Positions 46,657-54,697 of a DNA stretch of 64,000 nt are shown here, one piece after another. Under the pieces are notes generated by a model, which searched no databases, had not been told where the DNA came from, and worked only from the letters and a program-made list of their open reading frames with translations. The stretch is from NCBI GenBank assembly GCA_013299115.1, contig JAAFKA010000007.1, forward strand, positions 124,001-188,000. Direction: 5' to 3'. Made by a program: the position numbers and the translations under genes. The stretch's first letter is position 1. Every line of letters begins with the position of its first letter. The stretch is from Cytophagales bacterium (GTDB taxonomy: Bacteria; Bacteroidota; Bacteroidia; Cytophagales; Thermoflexibacteraceae).

Positions 46657-46774
46657 TAGAGGTTATTACGATAATGTTTGTATAGAAAATTAACTTGTTG
46701 ATTTTCAGCTAATTGACCTTGCAGTTGGAGGCAACCCCCGCCAAAGGGTACGGTACAAATCGTAATAACCTCTA
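46657..46774 (-). mobile_element. MITE-like element, copy 3 of 5 (inverted)
   Basis: 118 bp in the opposite orientation to the other copies, TA-bounded, with terminal GAGGTTATTACGAT and ATCGTAATAACCTC perfect inverted repeats. It lies beside the 75-bp tandem array. Confidence 0.7.
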
Positions 46775-46811
46775 TGGAAGGTTATTTTTAACTATTTACA
46801 GGGTCTATCGA

Positions 46812-46980
46812 CCCTATGTGCAACGTAGGGAAACTTTTGCAATGTGAAACCTCCTTTGCAACCTCGAAGGGGTTGAACAATAATAGCCCTATGTGCAACG
46901 TAGGGAAACTTTTGCAATGTGAAACCTCCTTTGCAACCCCGAAGGGGTTGAACAACAATAGCCCTACGTGCAACGTAGGG
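46812..46980. repeat. 75-bp tandem repeat (about 2.25 units)
   Basis: Units start at 46812, 46887 and 46962. Each runs CCCTATGTGCAACGTAGGG, AAACTTTTGCAATGTGAAAC, CTCCTTTGCAACC, then the hairpin arm CCTCGAAGGGGTTGAAC and AATAATAG. It belongs to the CCCTACGTGCAACGTAGGG family and sits just past the dipeptidase stop. Confidence 0.8.
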
Positions 46981-46995
46981 ACATCATAACGTAAC

Positions 46996-48405
46996 TTATT
47001 TTTTCAAACTTGCAAAATATTGATAAAACAAAGGGATAGTTTCTATTCCTCTGCGGAAATTGAACAAACCAAATCTTTCATTTGGGGAGTGAATGGCATC
47101 ACTATCCAAACCAAAGCCCATGAGAACAGAGTCTATATTCAAGGCTGCTTTGAACATAGCCACAATGGGAATACTACCGCCGCCGCGTTGGGGAATTGGT
47201 TTTTTGCCAAACGTAGTTTCGTAAGCCAACTCTGCTGCTTTGTAAGCTACGGAGTCGGTAGGCGTAACTACAGGCTCGCCGCCGTGCAGGGCTGTAACTT
47301 TCACCCTGACCGAAGGCGGGGCTATGCTCTCAAAATGTTTGGTAAACAACTCCGTAATTTCCTCCGAAACCTGATGAGGCACTAACCGCATAGAAATTTT
47401 GGCGTAAGCCTTAGAAGGTATCACTGTTTTTGCACCTTGCCCAGCGTAGCCTCCCCAAATTCCGTTTACGTCTAAGGTTGGGCGAATAGAAGTTCTTTCT
47501 AAGGTAGAGTAGCCTTTTTCGCCATGCACATCGGGCAAGTCGAGGGCTGCTTTGTATTGTGCCAAATCGAAAGGGGCTTTTGCCATTTCTGCCCTTTCTG
47601 CTGCCGATAGTTCAGCTACTTTGTCGTAAAAACCTTTGACTGTGATGTGGTTGTTTTCATCGTGCAAAGAGGCTATCATTTGGCACAAAATGTTGATAGG
47701 ATTGGCAACTGCTCCACCATATAAACCCGAATGTAAATCTCTGTTGGGCGAGGTTATCTCCACTTCCATATAACTCAATCCACGCAAACCTGCTGTAATA
47801 GAAGGTATGTCATTGGCAATCATACCTGTATCTGAAATCAAAATCACATCTGCCTTCAATTTTTCTCTGTTGGCTGTGCAAAAAGCACCCAAATTAACCG
47901 AGCCTATTTCCTCCTCACCTTCAATCATAAACTTCACGTTGCAGGCTAAGCTGTTGGTTTTCATCATCAACTCAAAAGCCTTGATGTGCATATACATCTG
48001 TCCTTTGTCATCGCAAGCCCCGCGTGCATAGATGTAACCATCGGCTATGCGAGGCTCAAAAGGCGGAGAAGTCCACAATTCCAAAGGGTCGGCGGGCTGC
48101 ACATCATAGTGTCCATAAACTAAGACCGTAGGCAAGGCAGGATTGATAAGTTTTTCGCCATACACAATGGGGTAGCCTGCCGTTTGGCACACCTCCACGT
48201 TATCTGCCCCTGCGGTTATCAACTGATTTTTGATAAATTCGGCAGCCCGATGCACTTCGTTGGCATAAGATTTATCGGTGCTTACCGAAGGAATACGGAT
48301 AAGGTCGCAAACTTCGGCTAAAAATCTGTCGTGATGTTGGGCTATGTATTGGCTTTGCGTAGCCACAATAGATTGGATTTCAGATTGGATTTTGTTTTGT
48401 TGCAT
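46996..48405 (-). CDS. M20 family dipeptidase
   Basis: 469 residues from the ATG at 48405 (a TTG upstream is less likely). Zinc ligands of the M20A/carnosinase-like branch: VYGHYDVQPADPLELW (His, Asp), CDDKGQMYMH, MIEGEEEIGS and the late His in IHSPNERFGLFNF. No signal peptide, so cytoplasmic peptide breakdown is likely. Length matches PepV/CNDP-like enzymes. Single gene. Confidence 0.9.
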   Translation of the reverse strand: MQQNKIQSEIQSIVATQSQYIAQHHDRFLAEVCDLIRIPSVSTDKSYANEVHRAAEFIKNQLITAGADNVEVCQTAGYPIVYGEKLINPALPTVLVYGHYDVQPADPLELWTSPPFEPRIADGYIYARGACDDKGQMYMHIKAFELMMKTNSLACNVKFMIEGEEEIGSVNLGAFCTANREKLKADVILISDTGMIANDIPSITAGLRGLSYMEVEITSPNRDLHSGLYGGAVANPINILCQMIASLHDENNHITVKGFYDKVAELSAAERAEMAKAPFDLAQYKAALDLPDVHGEKGYSTLERTSIRPTLDVNGIWGGYAGQGAKTVIPSKAYAKISMRLVPHQVSEEITELFTKHFESIAPPSVRVKVTALHGGEPVVTPTDSVAYKAAELAYETTFGKKPIPQRGGGSIPIVAMFKAALNIDSVLMGFGLDSDAIHSPNERFGLFNFRRGIETIPLFYQYFASLKK

Positions 48406-48530
48406 AAATGCTGTTTTTGATTTTGGCAATGATAGTAATTTTAACCTTTAAAAAAAATGCTATTCAAAAGATTTTTTTTGTAGCTTGCAAAGGATTTTCT
48501 AACCATTCAATACGCTAAATTTAAAACCTT

Positions 48531-48875
48531 ATGCTTAATCTTGTTTTGCGTTTGCTGCTTACGGCAGTTGTTATTTTTGTTGGGGCAACCTACATTCCAG
48601 GTGTGGAAGTAAAGGACTTCAAAACAGCTTTAATTGCTGCGGTGGTCTTAGGCTTGCTAAACACCTTTGTTAAACCTATTTTGAAGTTTTTTGCATTTCC
48701 AATTACGATTTTGACCTTGGGTTTGTTTCTTTTGGTTATCAATGCAGCTATGGTTTTTGCAACGGCTTATTTTATTGAAGGTTTTGCCATTAACAGTATG
48801 GTCATGGGCTTTGTGTTCAGTTTGGTAATTTCTTTCTCTTCCTTTGTGTTGAGCAAGTTTTTTGATAATGATTAG
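48531..48875 (+). CDS. YvlD/phage-holin-4_2-type membrane protein
   Basis: 114 residues with four membrane helices. The conserved NTFVKPILKFFAFPITILTL is the signature of the YvlD (mycobacterial 4TMS/phage holin family 4) proteins, which are mostly chromosomal and of unknown function. Complete, single gene, followed by an inverted repeat pair with a hairpin inside. Confidence 0.85.
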   Translation: MLNLVLRLLLTAVVIFVGATYIPGVEVKDFKTALIAAVVLGLLNTFVKPILKFFAFPITILTLGLFLLVINAAMVFATAYFIEGFAINSMVMGFVFSLVISFSSFVLSKFFDND

Positions 48876-48890
48876 TATAGCTTGCGTAAA

Positions 48891-49021
48891 ATGTAGCATA
48901 CGCTTTAGCGTGTGATTTTTTCCTGAATTTGCAAAGCAAGTTCAGGAAAAAAGTCTTTTCTTACTACTTTATTGGTAACTATGCCTTACAAAGTTCACAC
49001 GCTAAAGCGTATGTTACATTC
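48891..49021. repeat. inverted CACACGCTAAAGCG pair with nested hairpin
   Basis: Left AATGTAGCATACGCTTTAGC (48891-48910) and right GCTAAAGCGTATGTTACATT (49002-49021) are inverted. Between them TTTTTTCCTGAA (48917-48928) pairs with TTCAGGAAAAAA (48942-48953), giving nested hairpins. Confidence 0.7.
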
Positions 49022-49042
49022 ATACCACCATTTAAAATTAAG

Positions 49043-49495
49043 ATGTTTCCTCTCAAAGAAAAACTATTAGCCACTTGCCTCCAACTTATTCAAAATCAGC
49101 TATCGAGTATCACAGCAAGTATAAAAGAAGCCCAAGATGCTGCCAACGAAGATACCAAAAGCAGTGCAGGAGATAAATATGAAACCACCAGAGCCATGAT
49201 GCAGATAGAAATAGAAAATTTATCTAAAAGATTGGCAACTGCCCAGCAGCAGCAGCAAATTTTGCAACAAATAGTTTTCCAACCTCACTATACCCTTGCC
49301 ACCACAGGGGCAGTCGTAGAAACTTCACAAGGCTTTTATTTTTTGGCTATTGGTTTAGGCAAACTAACCATAGACTCCACCGACTTTTTTGTCGTTTCTC
49401 CGCAATCTCCAATAGGTGCAAAACTATACCAAGCAAAAGTAAATGACGAGGTGCTGTTTAATGGAAAAAAAATGACTATTAAAGCCATTTGGTAG
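49043..49495 (+). CDS. GreA/GreB-like C-terminal domain protein
   Basis: 150 residues from the ATG at 49043. Helical N-terminal half with Gln/Ala-rich heptads, then a domain ending SPIGAKLYQAKVNDEVLFNG, like the FKBP-like C-terminus of Gre factors. In Bacteroidota this family is often mislabelled 3-oxoacyl-ACP synthase. Whether it binds RNA polymerase is not shown; the N-terminal coiled coil lacks the obvious acidic tip of GreA. Upstream codons are repeat-derived, so the inner ATG is chosen. Confidence 0.65.
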   Translation: MFPLKEKLLATCLQLIQNQLSSITASIKEAQDAANEDTKSSAGDKYETTRAMMQIEIENLSKRLATAQQQQQILQQIVFQPHYTLATTGAVVETSQGFYFLAIGLGKLTIDSTDFFVVSPQSPIGAKLYQAKVNDEVLFNGKKMTIKAIW

Positions 49496-49525
49496 GCAAT
49501 GAAATGAAAAATGAAAAGTGAAAAA

Positions 49526-49558
49526 TTTGGTATTTGATAAATCAAATACCTACTTTTG
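49526..49558 (+). promoter_or_regulatory. promoter of the SMP-30-like lipoprotein gene
   Basis: TTTG at 49526-49529, 21-bp gap, TACTTTTG at 49551-49558, 26 bp before the ATG. The spacer holds the palindrome TATTTGATAAATCAAATA, which could be an operator. Confidence 0.55.
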
Positions 49559-49584
49559 TTTGATTAAAAACTTTATTTATTAAA

Positions 49585-50523
49585 ATGAAAAAAATTATTG
49601 TAAGTACCTTTTTTGCTGCTGCCATAACTTTGACAGCTTGCGACAAAAAAACAGGCGAAACCACCGAAAACAACGCCACGCAAGACACTACGGCTGTTAA
49701 AACCGACACCTTGCCCGCAAAACCCAAAGCCGAATTGGTAAAATTGTGGGAAACAGACACCACCTTGCGTACTTGTGAGTCGGTGTTGTTTCATGCCCAA
49801 GCCAATGTGCTGTATGTGGCAAATATCAACGGAATGCCTACGGACAAAGACAAAAACGGCTTTATTTCTAAACTTACTCCCGAAGGCAAAATAGAAACTT
49901 TGGAGTGGGCAAAAGGATTGAATGCACCCAAAGGAATGGGCATTTTGGGCGACAAACTCTACGTTACAGACATAACAGAATTGGTAGAAATAGCCTTAGC
50001 CACAGGCAAAATTACCAAAAAATATCCCCTCAAAGGTGCAGAGTTTTTAAACGACATAGCAACAGACGAAGCCACAGGCAACGTCTATTTTACGGATATG
50101 AAGAAAAATAAAATCCATGTCTTAGCTACCAAAACAGGCAAAATAACAGATTTCATAGCTGCCGATTCGTTGGGTAGCCCCAATGGATTGTATGTTGCCG
50201 ATGCCAATACCTTAATGTTGGCTACCAATGGCGACAGCAAATTCAAGAAAATCGACATGACTACCAAACAAATCAGCACCGTCGTAGAAGGAATAGACGC
50301 AGGAGATGGCGTAGAAAAAGTAGGCGACAATGCCTATTTGGTATCAAGCTGGACAGGTGAGGTGTTTTATATCAACAACAACGAAAAATTGAAACTCTTA
50401 GACACCCAAGCCGACAAAATTAATGCTGCCGACATTGGCTACATACCTGCCTCCAAAACTTTGTTAGTGCCTACGTTTTTCAAAAACAAGGTGGTGGCGT
50501 ATCAGTTGGTAGTGAATGAATAG
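49585..50523 (+). CDS. SMP-30/gluconolactonase-like lipoprotein
   Basis: 312 residues. Lipobox LTAC near residues 16-19, then a Thr/Glu-rich linker and a six-bladed beta-propeller of the SMP-30/strictosidine-synthase type: LYVTDITELVEIALATGKIT, NVYFTDMKKNKIHVLATKTG, LGSPNGLYVADANTLMLATN, AYLVSSWTGEVFYI. Likely an outer-membrane-anchored hydrolase or binding protein; metal ligands cannot be assigned by eye. Confidence 0.82.
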   Translation: MKKIIVSTFFAAAITLTACDKKTGETTENNATQDTTAVKTDTLPAKPKAELVKLWETDTTLRTCESVLFHAQANVLYVANINGMPTDKDKNGFISKLTPEGKIETLEWAKGLNAPKGMGILGDKLYVTDITELVEIALATGKITKKYPLKGAEFLNDIATDEATGNVYFTDMKKNKIHVLATKTGKITDFIAADSLGSPNGLYVADANTLMLATNGDSKFKKIDMTTKQISTVVEGIDAGDGVEKVGDNAYLVSSWTGEVFYINNNEKLKLLDTQADKINAADIGYIPASKTLLVPTFFKNKVVAYQLVVNE

Positions 50524-50564
50524 CCTGTAACATCATTTGTTTTTGAGTAAAATAAAAAGCTTAT

Positions 50565-50682
50565 TAGAGGTTATTACGATTTGTACCGTACCCTTTGGCG
50601 GGGGTTGCCTCCAACTGCAAGGTCAATTAGCAGAAAATCAACAAGTTAATTTTCTATACAAAAATTATCGTAATAACCTCTA
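50565..50682 (+). mobile_element. MITE-like element, copy 4 of 5
   Basis: 118 bp, TA-bounded, perfect ends GAGGTTATTACGAT/ATCGTAATAACCTC. The 5-bp flank TTATTAG matches that of copy 2. Confidence 0.7.
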
Positions 50683-50687
50683 TTACT

Positions 50688-50754
50688 ATTTTGTCATTCT
50701 GAGCATAGCGAAGAATCCGACTCAGATTCTTTGCTATACTCAGAATGACAAAAT
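50688..50754. repeat. TTTTGTCATTCTGAGC hairpin repeat
   Basis: 30-bp stem (50688-50717 with 50725-50754, two mismatches), 7-nt loop, just downstream of guaB. The same family with a perfect 29-bp stem is at 54291-54353. Probably doubles as a terminator for convergent genes. Confidence 0.7.
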
Positions 50755-50762
50755 AAAAAAAC

Positions 50763-52238
50763 TTACCTTCCCTGATTATAATTGGGGGCTTCTCTCGTAA
50801 CAATCACGTCATGCGGGTGGCTTTCTTTGACTCCTGCTGCCGTTATTTTTACAAATTTTGCGTTTTTCAAAGTTTCCACGTCTTTTGCACCGCAGTAGCC
50901 CATGCCAGCACGCAAACCGCCGACTAATTGATAAATCACTTCGCCCATCCAGCCTTTGTAGGGTACTCTGCCCACAATGCCTTCGGGAACTAACTTTTTG
51001 ATGTCGTCTTCTGCATCTTGAAAATACCTGTCCTTAGACCCTTCTTCCATTGCCTCCAAAGACCCCATGCCTCTGTATGCCTTGAATTTGCGACCTTCCA
51101 ATAAAATAACTTCGCCTGGGGCTTCCTCTGTTCCTGCTAACAATGAGCCTATCATAATCACATTTGCCCCGCCTGCTATTGCCTTTACCATATCTCCCGA
51201 ATAACGAATACCGCCATCGGCTATAATCGGAATACCTGTACCGAGCAAGGCTTTGGCTGCCTCATAGACCGCAGATAATTGGGGCAAACCCACACCTGCA
51301 ATGACTCTGGTGGTGCAAATGCTACCAGGACCTACGCCCACTTTTACTGCATCTGCCCCTGCATCTGCTAAGGCTTTTGCTCCTTCACCTGTTGCCACAT
51401 TGCCACAAATCACCTCCAAATCGGGGTATTTTGCTTTTACTTTTCGCAAAGCATCTATCACTCCTTTTGAGTGTCCGTGGGCGGTGTCTATGCTAATGAC
51501 ATCGACCCCTGCTTGGCGAAGGGCTGCTACTCTTTCCATGAGGTCTGCCGTTACGCCTACGGCTGCCCCCACACGCAACCTGCCGAATTGGTCTTTACAA
51601 GCATTGGGTTTGTTGCGTTTTTTCAAAATATCTTTGTAGGTAATTAGCCCAATGAGTTTATAATCTTTATCTACAATAGGCAATTTTTCTATGCGGTATT
51701 GTTGCAAAATTTCTTCGGCTTGGTCTAAGGTAATGCCTTCTGATGCAGTGATGAGGTTTTCCGTTGTCATTACCTGCACCACAGGCAGCGTAAGGTCTTT
51801 CTGAAAACGCATATCTCTGTTGGTAACAATGCCGACCAACTTTGTTTGTTCGTCCACCACAGGAATCCCCCCGATTTTGTACTCCCGCATGATTTGATTG
51901 ACCTCGCGCAGTGTTGCACTATTTCTGACTGTTATAGGGTCTATAATCATACCACTTTCCGACCTTTTCACCTTGCGAACTTGGGCTGCTTGGTCGGCAA
52001 TGTTCATATTTTTGTGGATAAAACCAATACCGCCCTCGTGAGCCATAGCTATTGCTAACTCGGCTTCTGTTACGGTGTCCATAGCAGCAGAGGCAATAGG
52101 AATATTGAGGGTAATATTTCGGGTAAGCTGGGTACGGGTGTCGGTTTCTCTTGGCAACACTTCCGAATAGGCAGGTACAAGCAACACATCATCATAGGTC
52201 AGTGCCTCGTACAAGAACTTTTGATTGTCTAAGTTCAT
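50763..52238 (-). CDS. guaB: IMP dehydrogenase
   Basis: 491 residues from the ATG at 52238. It oxidises IMP to XMP, the committed step to GMP. Catalytic Cys in [13 protein letters not shown]; phosphate-binding [20 protein letters not shown] flap; ends [12 protein letters not shown]. Two CBS domains (about 90-210) are inserted in the barrel ([40 protein letters not shown]). Normal length. The promoter overlaps that of the divergent phhA. Confidence 0.97.
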   Translation of the reverse strand: MNLDNQKFLYEALTYDDVLLVPAYSEVLPRETDTRTQLTRNITLNIPIASAAMDTVTEAELAIAMAHEGGIGFIHKNMNIADQAAQVRKVKRSESGMIIDPITVRNSATLREVNQIMREYKIGGIPVVDEQTKLVGIVTNRDMRFQKDLTLPVVQVMTTENLITASEGITLDQAEEILQQYRIEKLPIVDKDYKLIGLITYKDILKKRNKPNACKDQFGRLRVGAAVGVTADLMERVAALRQAGVDVISIDTAHGHSKGVIDALRKVKAKYPDLEVICGNVATGEGAKALADAGADAVKVGVGPGSICTTRVIAGVGLPQLSAVYEAAKALLGTGIPIIADGGIRYSGDMVKAIAGGANVIMIGSLLAGTEEAPGEVILLEGRKFKAYRGMGSLEAMEEGSKDRYFQDAEDDIKKLVPEGIVGRVPYKGWMGEVIYQLVGGLRAGMGYCGAKDVETLKNAKFVKITAAGVKESHPHDVIVTREAPNYNQGR

Positions 52239-52296
52239 GGCAAACAAGATTTGGGGTAACAGTTAGGATAAAAAACTACTTTCCTTATTTGCCACG

Positions 52297-52329
52297 CAAA
52301 GCTAAGATATTTTTTTGATTACAGACAAA
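52297..52329 (-). promoter_or_regulatory. guaB promoter
   Basis: Minus strand: TTTG at 52329-52326, 21-bp gap, TAGCTTTG at 52304-52297, 58 bp before the ATG. Confidence 0.6.
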
Positions 52330-52331
52330 AA

Positions 52332-52363
52332 TTGCAAAAATTTAGCAAAAATATTTATCTTTG
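52332..52363 (+). promoter_or_regulatory. phhA promoter
   Basis: TTG at 52332-52334, 21-bp gap, TATCTTTG at 52356-52363, 41 bp before the ATG. Its -33 box is 2 bp from that of guaB, so the divergent promoters are back to back. Confidence 0.6.
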
Positions 52364-52404
52364 CACTACCAATAAACAAATACCACTTTAAAATTTCCTA
52401 TTTT

Positions 52405-53145
52405 ATGCGTCAAGAATATGATAAATACACCGAAGAAGACTTTAAAGTCTGGGGTTTGCTCTTTGCGAGGCAAATGAATTTGTTGCCTTCGTTGGCTTCC
52501 AAAGCCTATTTGCAAGGAATTAAGGAGATGAATTTTTGTGTGGAAAAAATCCCAAATTTTCAGGAAATCAATCAAATTTTGGGCAAAACCACAGGCTGGG
52601 CAGTGGAAGTGGTGCCAGGGTTGATACCCCAAAGAGAATTTTTTGAACTGTTGCAAGACCGTAAATTCCCTGCTACTACGTGGCTCCGCAAAATGGAGGA
52701 GTTGGATTATTTGGAAGAACCCGATATGTTTCATGATGTATTTGGGCATTTGCCTTTGCTTACGAACCAAGATTTTTGTAATTTCTTGCGTGATTTCAGC
52801 ACACTTTCTTTGCGATACATAGACAATCCTTTGGCTGTCAAGCTATTAGGCAGATTGTATTGGTTTACCGTAGAGTTTGGGCTGATAGAAAAAGCTGGCG
52901 ATGGGCTGAAAATTTATGGGGCAGGTATTCTCTCGTCAAGTGGCGAATCTGTTTTTTGCCTCACCGACCAAACCCCAAAATATCGTTTTGATGCCGAAAA
53001 AATTATGCTGACTGACTACTACATTGACCATTTTCAGGATAAATATTTTGTGATAGACTCTTACAAGCAACTTTTCGATTCTTTGCCCGAAGTGGAAAGA
53101 GTATTGCAAAAACACGCCCACGAAGAGGCTTTGATGGCTGCGTAA
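52405..53145 (+). CDS. phhA: phenylalanine 4-monooxygenase
   Basis: 246 residues from the ATG at 52405. Pterin-dependent hydroxylase converting phenylalanine to tyrosine. Iron ligands in DMFHDVFGHLPLL (two His) and YWFTVEFGL (Glu); GAGILSSSGES and VVPGLIPQREFFELL are conserved. It is a single-domain bacterial form without the regulatory ACT domain. No pterin-recycling gene adjacent. Confidence 0.93.
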   Translation: MRQEYDKYTEEDFKVWGLLFARQMNLLPSLASKAYLQGIKEMNFCVEKIPNFQEINQILGKTTGWAVEVVPGLIPQREFFELLQDRKFPATTWLRKMEELDYLEEPDMFHDVFGHLPLLTNQDFCNFLRDFSTLSLRYIDNPLAVKLLGRLYWFTVEFGLIEKAGDGLKIYGAGILSSSGESVFCLTDQTPKYRFDAEKIMLTDYYIDHFQDKYFVIDSYKQLFDSLPEVERVLQKHAHEEALMAA

Positions 53146-53173
53146 AAAAATTACTGCCCTCAAAAGTAAACTC

Positions 53174-53293
53174 GGTTGTCTAACAATTTTTGTGGAAAGG
53201 AAACAAAATTGGATTGGATTTATCAAATGCGCTGTTCAAAAAGTGGATTTGATAAATCAAAGTCCACGTTTCCACAAAAATTGTCGGACAACC
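53174..53293. repeat. nested inverted repeat downstream of phhA
   Basis: GGTTGTCTAACAATTTTTGT with GGAAA (53174-53198) pairs with 53269-53293 (25 bp, two mismatches). Inside, ATTTATCAAAT and ATTTGATAAATCAA (about 53218-53260) form a second dyad related to the TATTTGATAAATCAAATA palindrome at 49530 and 59552. Confidence 0.65.
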
Positions 53294-53354
53294 ATAAACT
53301 TTAAATATGCCAAATTTAATACCTCATGTTTCTTATTTTACAGCTTTTTTTAAC

Positions 53355-54209
53355 TTAGCTGCCTTTTCTCAATAGTTCTTCAATTTTCACATCTATAATT
53401 AATCGAAACCAAAAACCTTGCAAGAAATGAAATAATCTGCCTTGTTTGCCATCGAGAAAACCCAAACGAAACACAAAACGGTAGGCAAAATACAGAAAAG
53501 GTCGAATATAAAGAGGCAATTTCCACCAAATATTTTTGAGAAACGCAATTCTTTCATCAGGAGAACCCCAAAATTTGCCCTGAATGGTTTGGTTGCGTTG
53601 GCGTTGTATCCGTTCTACCTCCTCCATTGCCAGCCTGTCGCTGTATTTATTGTGCTTGTCCAACCAAAAACTGATGTTGTTTTCTTTCAGGTTTTCCTCT
53701 ACCAAATAGCCATCTTGCCAGATTAAGGTTTTGCCTTCGACCACAAACCGATGATCCATATTTTCGTTCAGGTCGGAGAAACCAACGCCATAACGAAACA
53801 TTTTGAGCAAATATTTTGGAAAATAGCCACCATAACGTATCCACTCGTTGCGAAAATAGTTTTTGCGGTTAAAATAAATTCCGTTTACTTCTGTTGGCAA
53901 GTCTTGGGTTTTGAAAGCTACCAATTTTGCAAACAATTCGGGACTTACCCACTGGTCTGCATCTAAACCAATGACCCAATCCGTAGCAACAGGGAAGTTT
54001 TTGAGGGCAAAATCCCACTGTTTGGGGTGATTTTCAAAGGGATTGGTTAGCACAGTTGCACCATATTGGGCAGCAATGGCAAGGGTTTGGTCTGTACTCC
54101 CCGAATCTAAAATGAACAAAGGGGCTTGCAACTGCTCAATGGAAGCCAACAAACGAGGTAAATGCGTTTCTTCGTTAAAAGTAAGAATGATAAAAGAATA
54201 AGTGGGCAT
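53355..54209 (-). CDS. family 2 glycosyltransferase (WaaE/KdtX-like)
   Basis: 284 residues from the ATG at 54209. GT-A fold opening YSFIILTFNEETHLPRLLAS, FILDSGSTDQTLAIA, metal-binding DxD as VIGLDADQWVS, then a GIYFNRKNYFRNEWIRYGG region as in lipopolysaccharide-core WaaE-like enzymes. C-terminal YIRPFLYFAYRFVFRLGFLD suggests peripheral membrane binding. The longer frame upstream reads through a hairpin repeat and is rejected. Confidence 0.85.
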   Translation of the reverse strand: MPTYSFIILTFNEETHLPRLLASIEQLQAPLFILDSGSTDQTLAIAAQYGATVLTNPFENHPKQWDFALKNFPVATDWVIGLDADQWVSPELFAKLVAFKTQDLPTEVNGIYFNRKNYFRNEWIRYGGYFPKYLLKMFRYGVGFSDLNENMDHRFVVEGKTLIWQDGYLVEENLKENNISFWLDKHNKYSDRLAMEEVERIQRQRNQTIQGKFWGSPDERIAFLKNIWWKLPLYIRPFLYFAYRFVFRLGFLDGKQGRLFHFLQGFWFRLIIDVKIEELLRKGS

Positions 54210-54237
54210 TTTAAAAATAGCTATGAAATTAAGTTGG

Positions 54238-54245
54238 CAAAGATA
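54238..54245 (-). promoter_or_regulatory. -7 box of the glycosyltransferase gene
   Basis: TATCTTTG on the minus strand, 28 bp before the ATG at 54209; no TTG at the expected spacing. Confidence 0.4.
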
Positions 54246-54290
54246 CTTTTCTTTGTCTATTTTACGTAATTGAATATTGACTATTTTGTA

Positions 54291-54353
54291 TTTTGTCATG
54301 CTGAGCATAGCGAAGAATCTGGCTGATTCTTCGCTATGCTCAGCATGACAAAA
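54291..54353. repeat. TTTTGTCATGCTGAGC hairpin repeat
   Basis: Perfect 29-bp stem (54291-54319 with 54325-54353) and 5-nt loop. Second copy of the family at 50688. The rest of the 54210-54697 spacer (about 54354-54658) holds no gene. Confidence 0.75.
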
Positions 54354-54658
54354 CAAAAAGAAAAATTCTACAATAAGTTTTTTGCAAAAAAATTTGTTAT
54401 TCAAAAAATAACTACTAACATTGCGAAACAAATCTTAATAGTATTAGTTTTTTACTTAGTTAGCTTAATTGCAACTAAAAAAAATAGCTTTTTGTGTTTT
54501 GGTCTTTATTCGTCAGCACAACCAACGACCAATATAGTCTGCTACTAACTGTAACACAAAGCTATAGCCCAAAACGAGTTGATAATACACTTCTTGACAA
54601 AATAAATCATTTGCTAATCTAAGTTGTTCAGCCCAAATTCTGCTGCATTTTCCAATGT

Positions 54659-54690
54659 ATATGCCTATGTTTGGCATATCTCTTTTTTTT
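54659..54690 (+). promoter_or_regulatory. terminator-like hairpin just before rho (possible attenuator)
   Basis: ATATGCC (54659-54665) pairs with GGCATAT (54673-54679), 7-nt loop, followed by CTC and eight T residues (54683-54690). The run ends 7 bp before the rho ATG. Shape and position are those of an intrinsic terminator in a leader. Confidence 0.55.
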
Positions 54691-54697
54691 AATTGTT

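Noticed and set aside
46788-46973. Open frame of 61 codons with two identical halves
   Set aside because: Product of the 75-bp tandem repeat, whose period is a multiple of three.
46812-46980. CRISPR array
   Set aside because: Period of 75 bp with no unique spacers and no cas genes.
54210-54431. Upstream extension of the glycosyltransferase gene
   Set aside because: Reads through the CTGAGC hairpin repeat; the ATG at 54209 matches the family N-terminus and has a -7 box.
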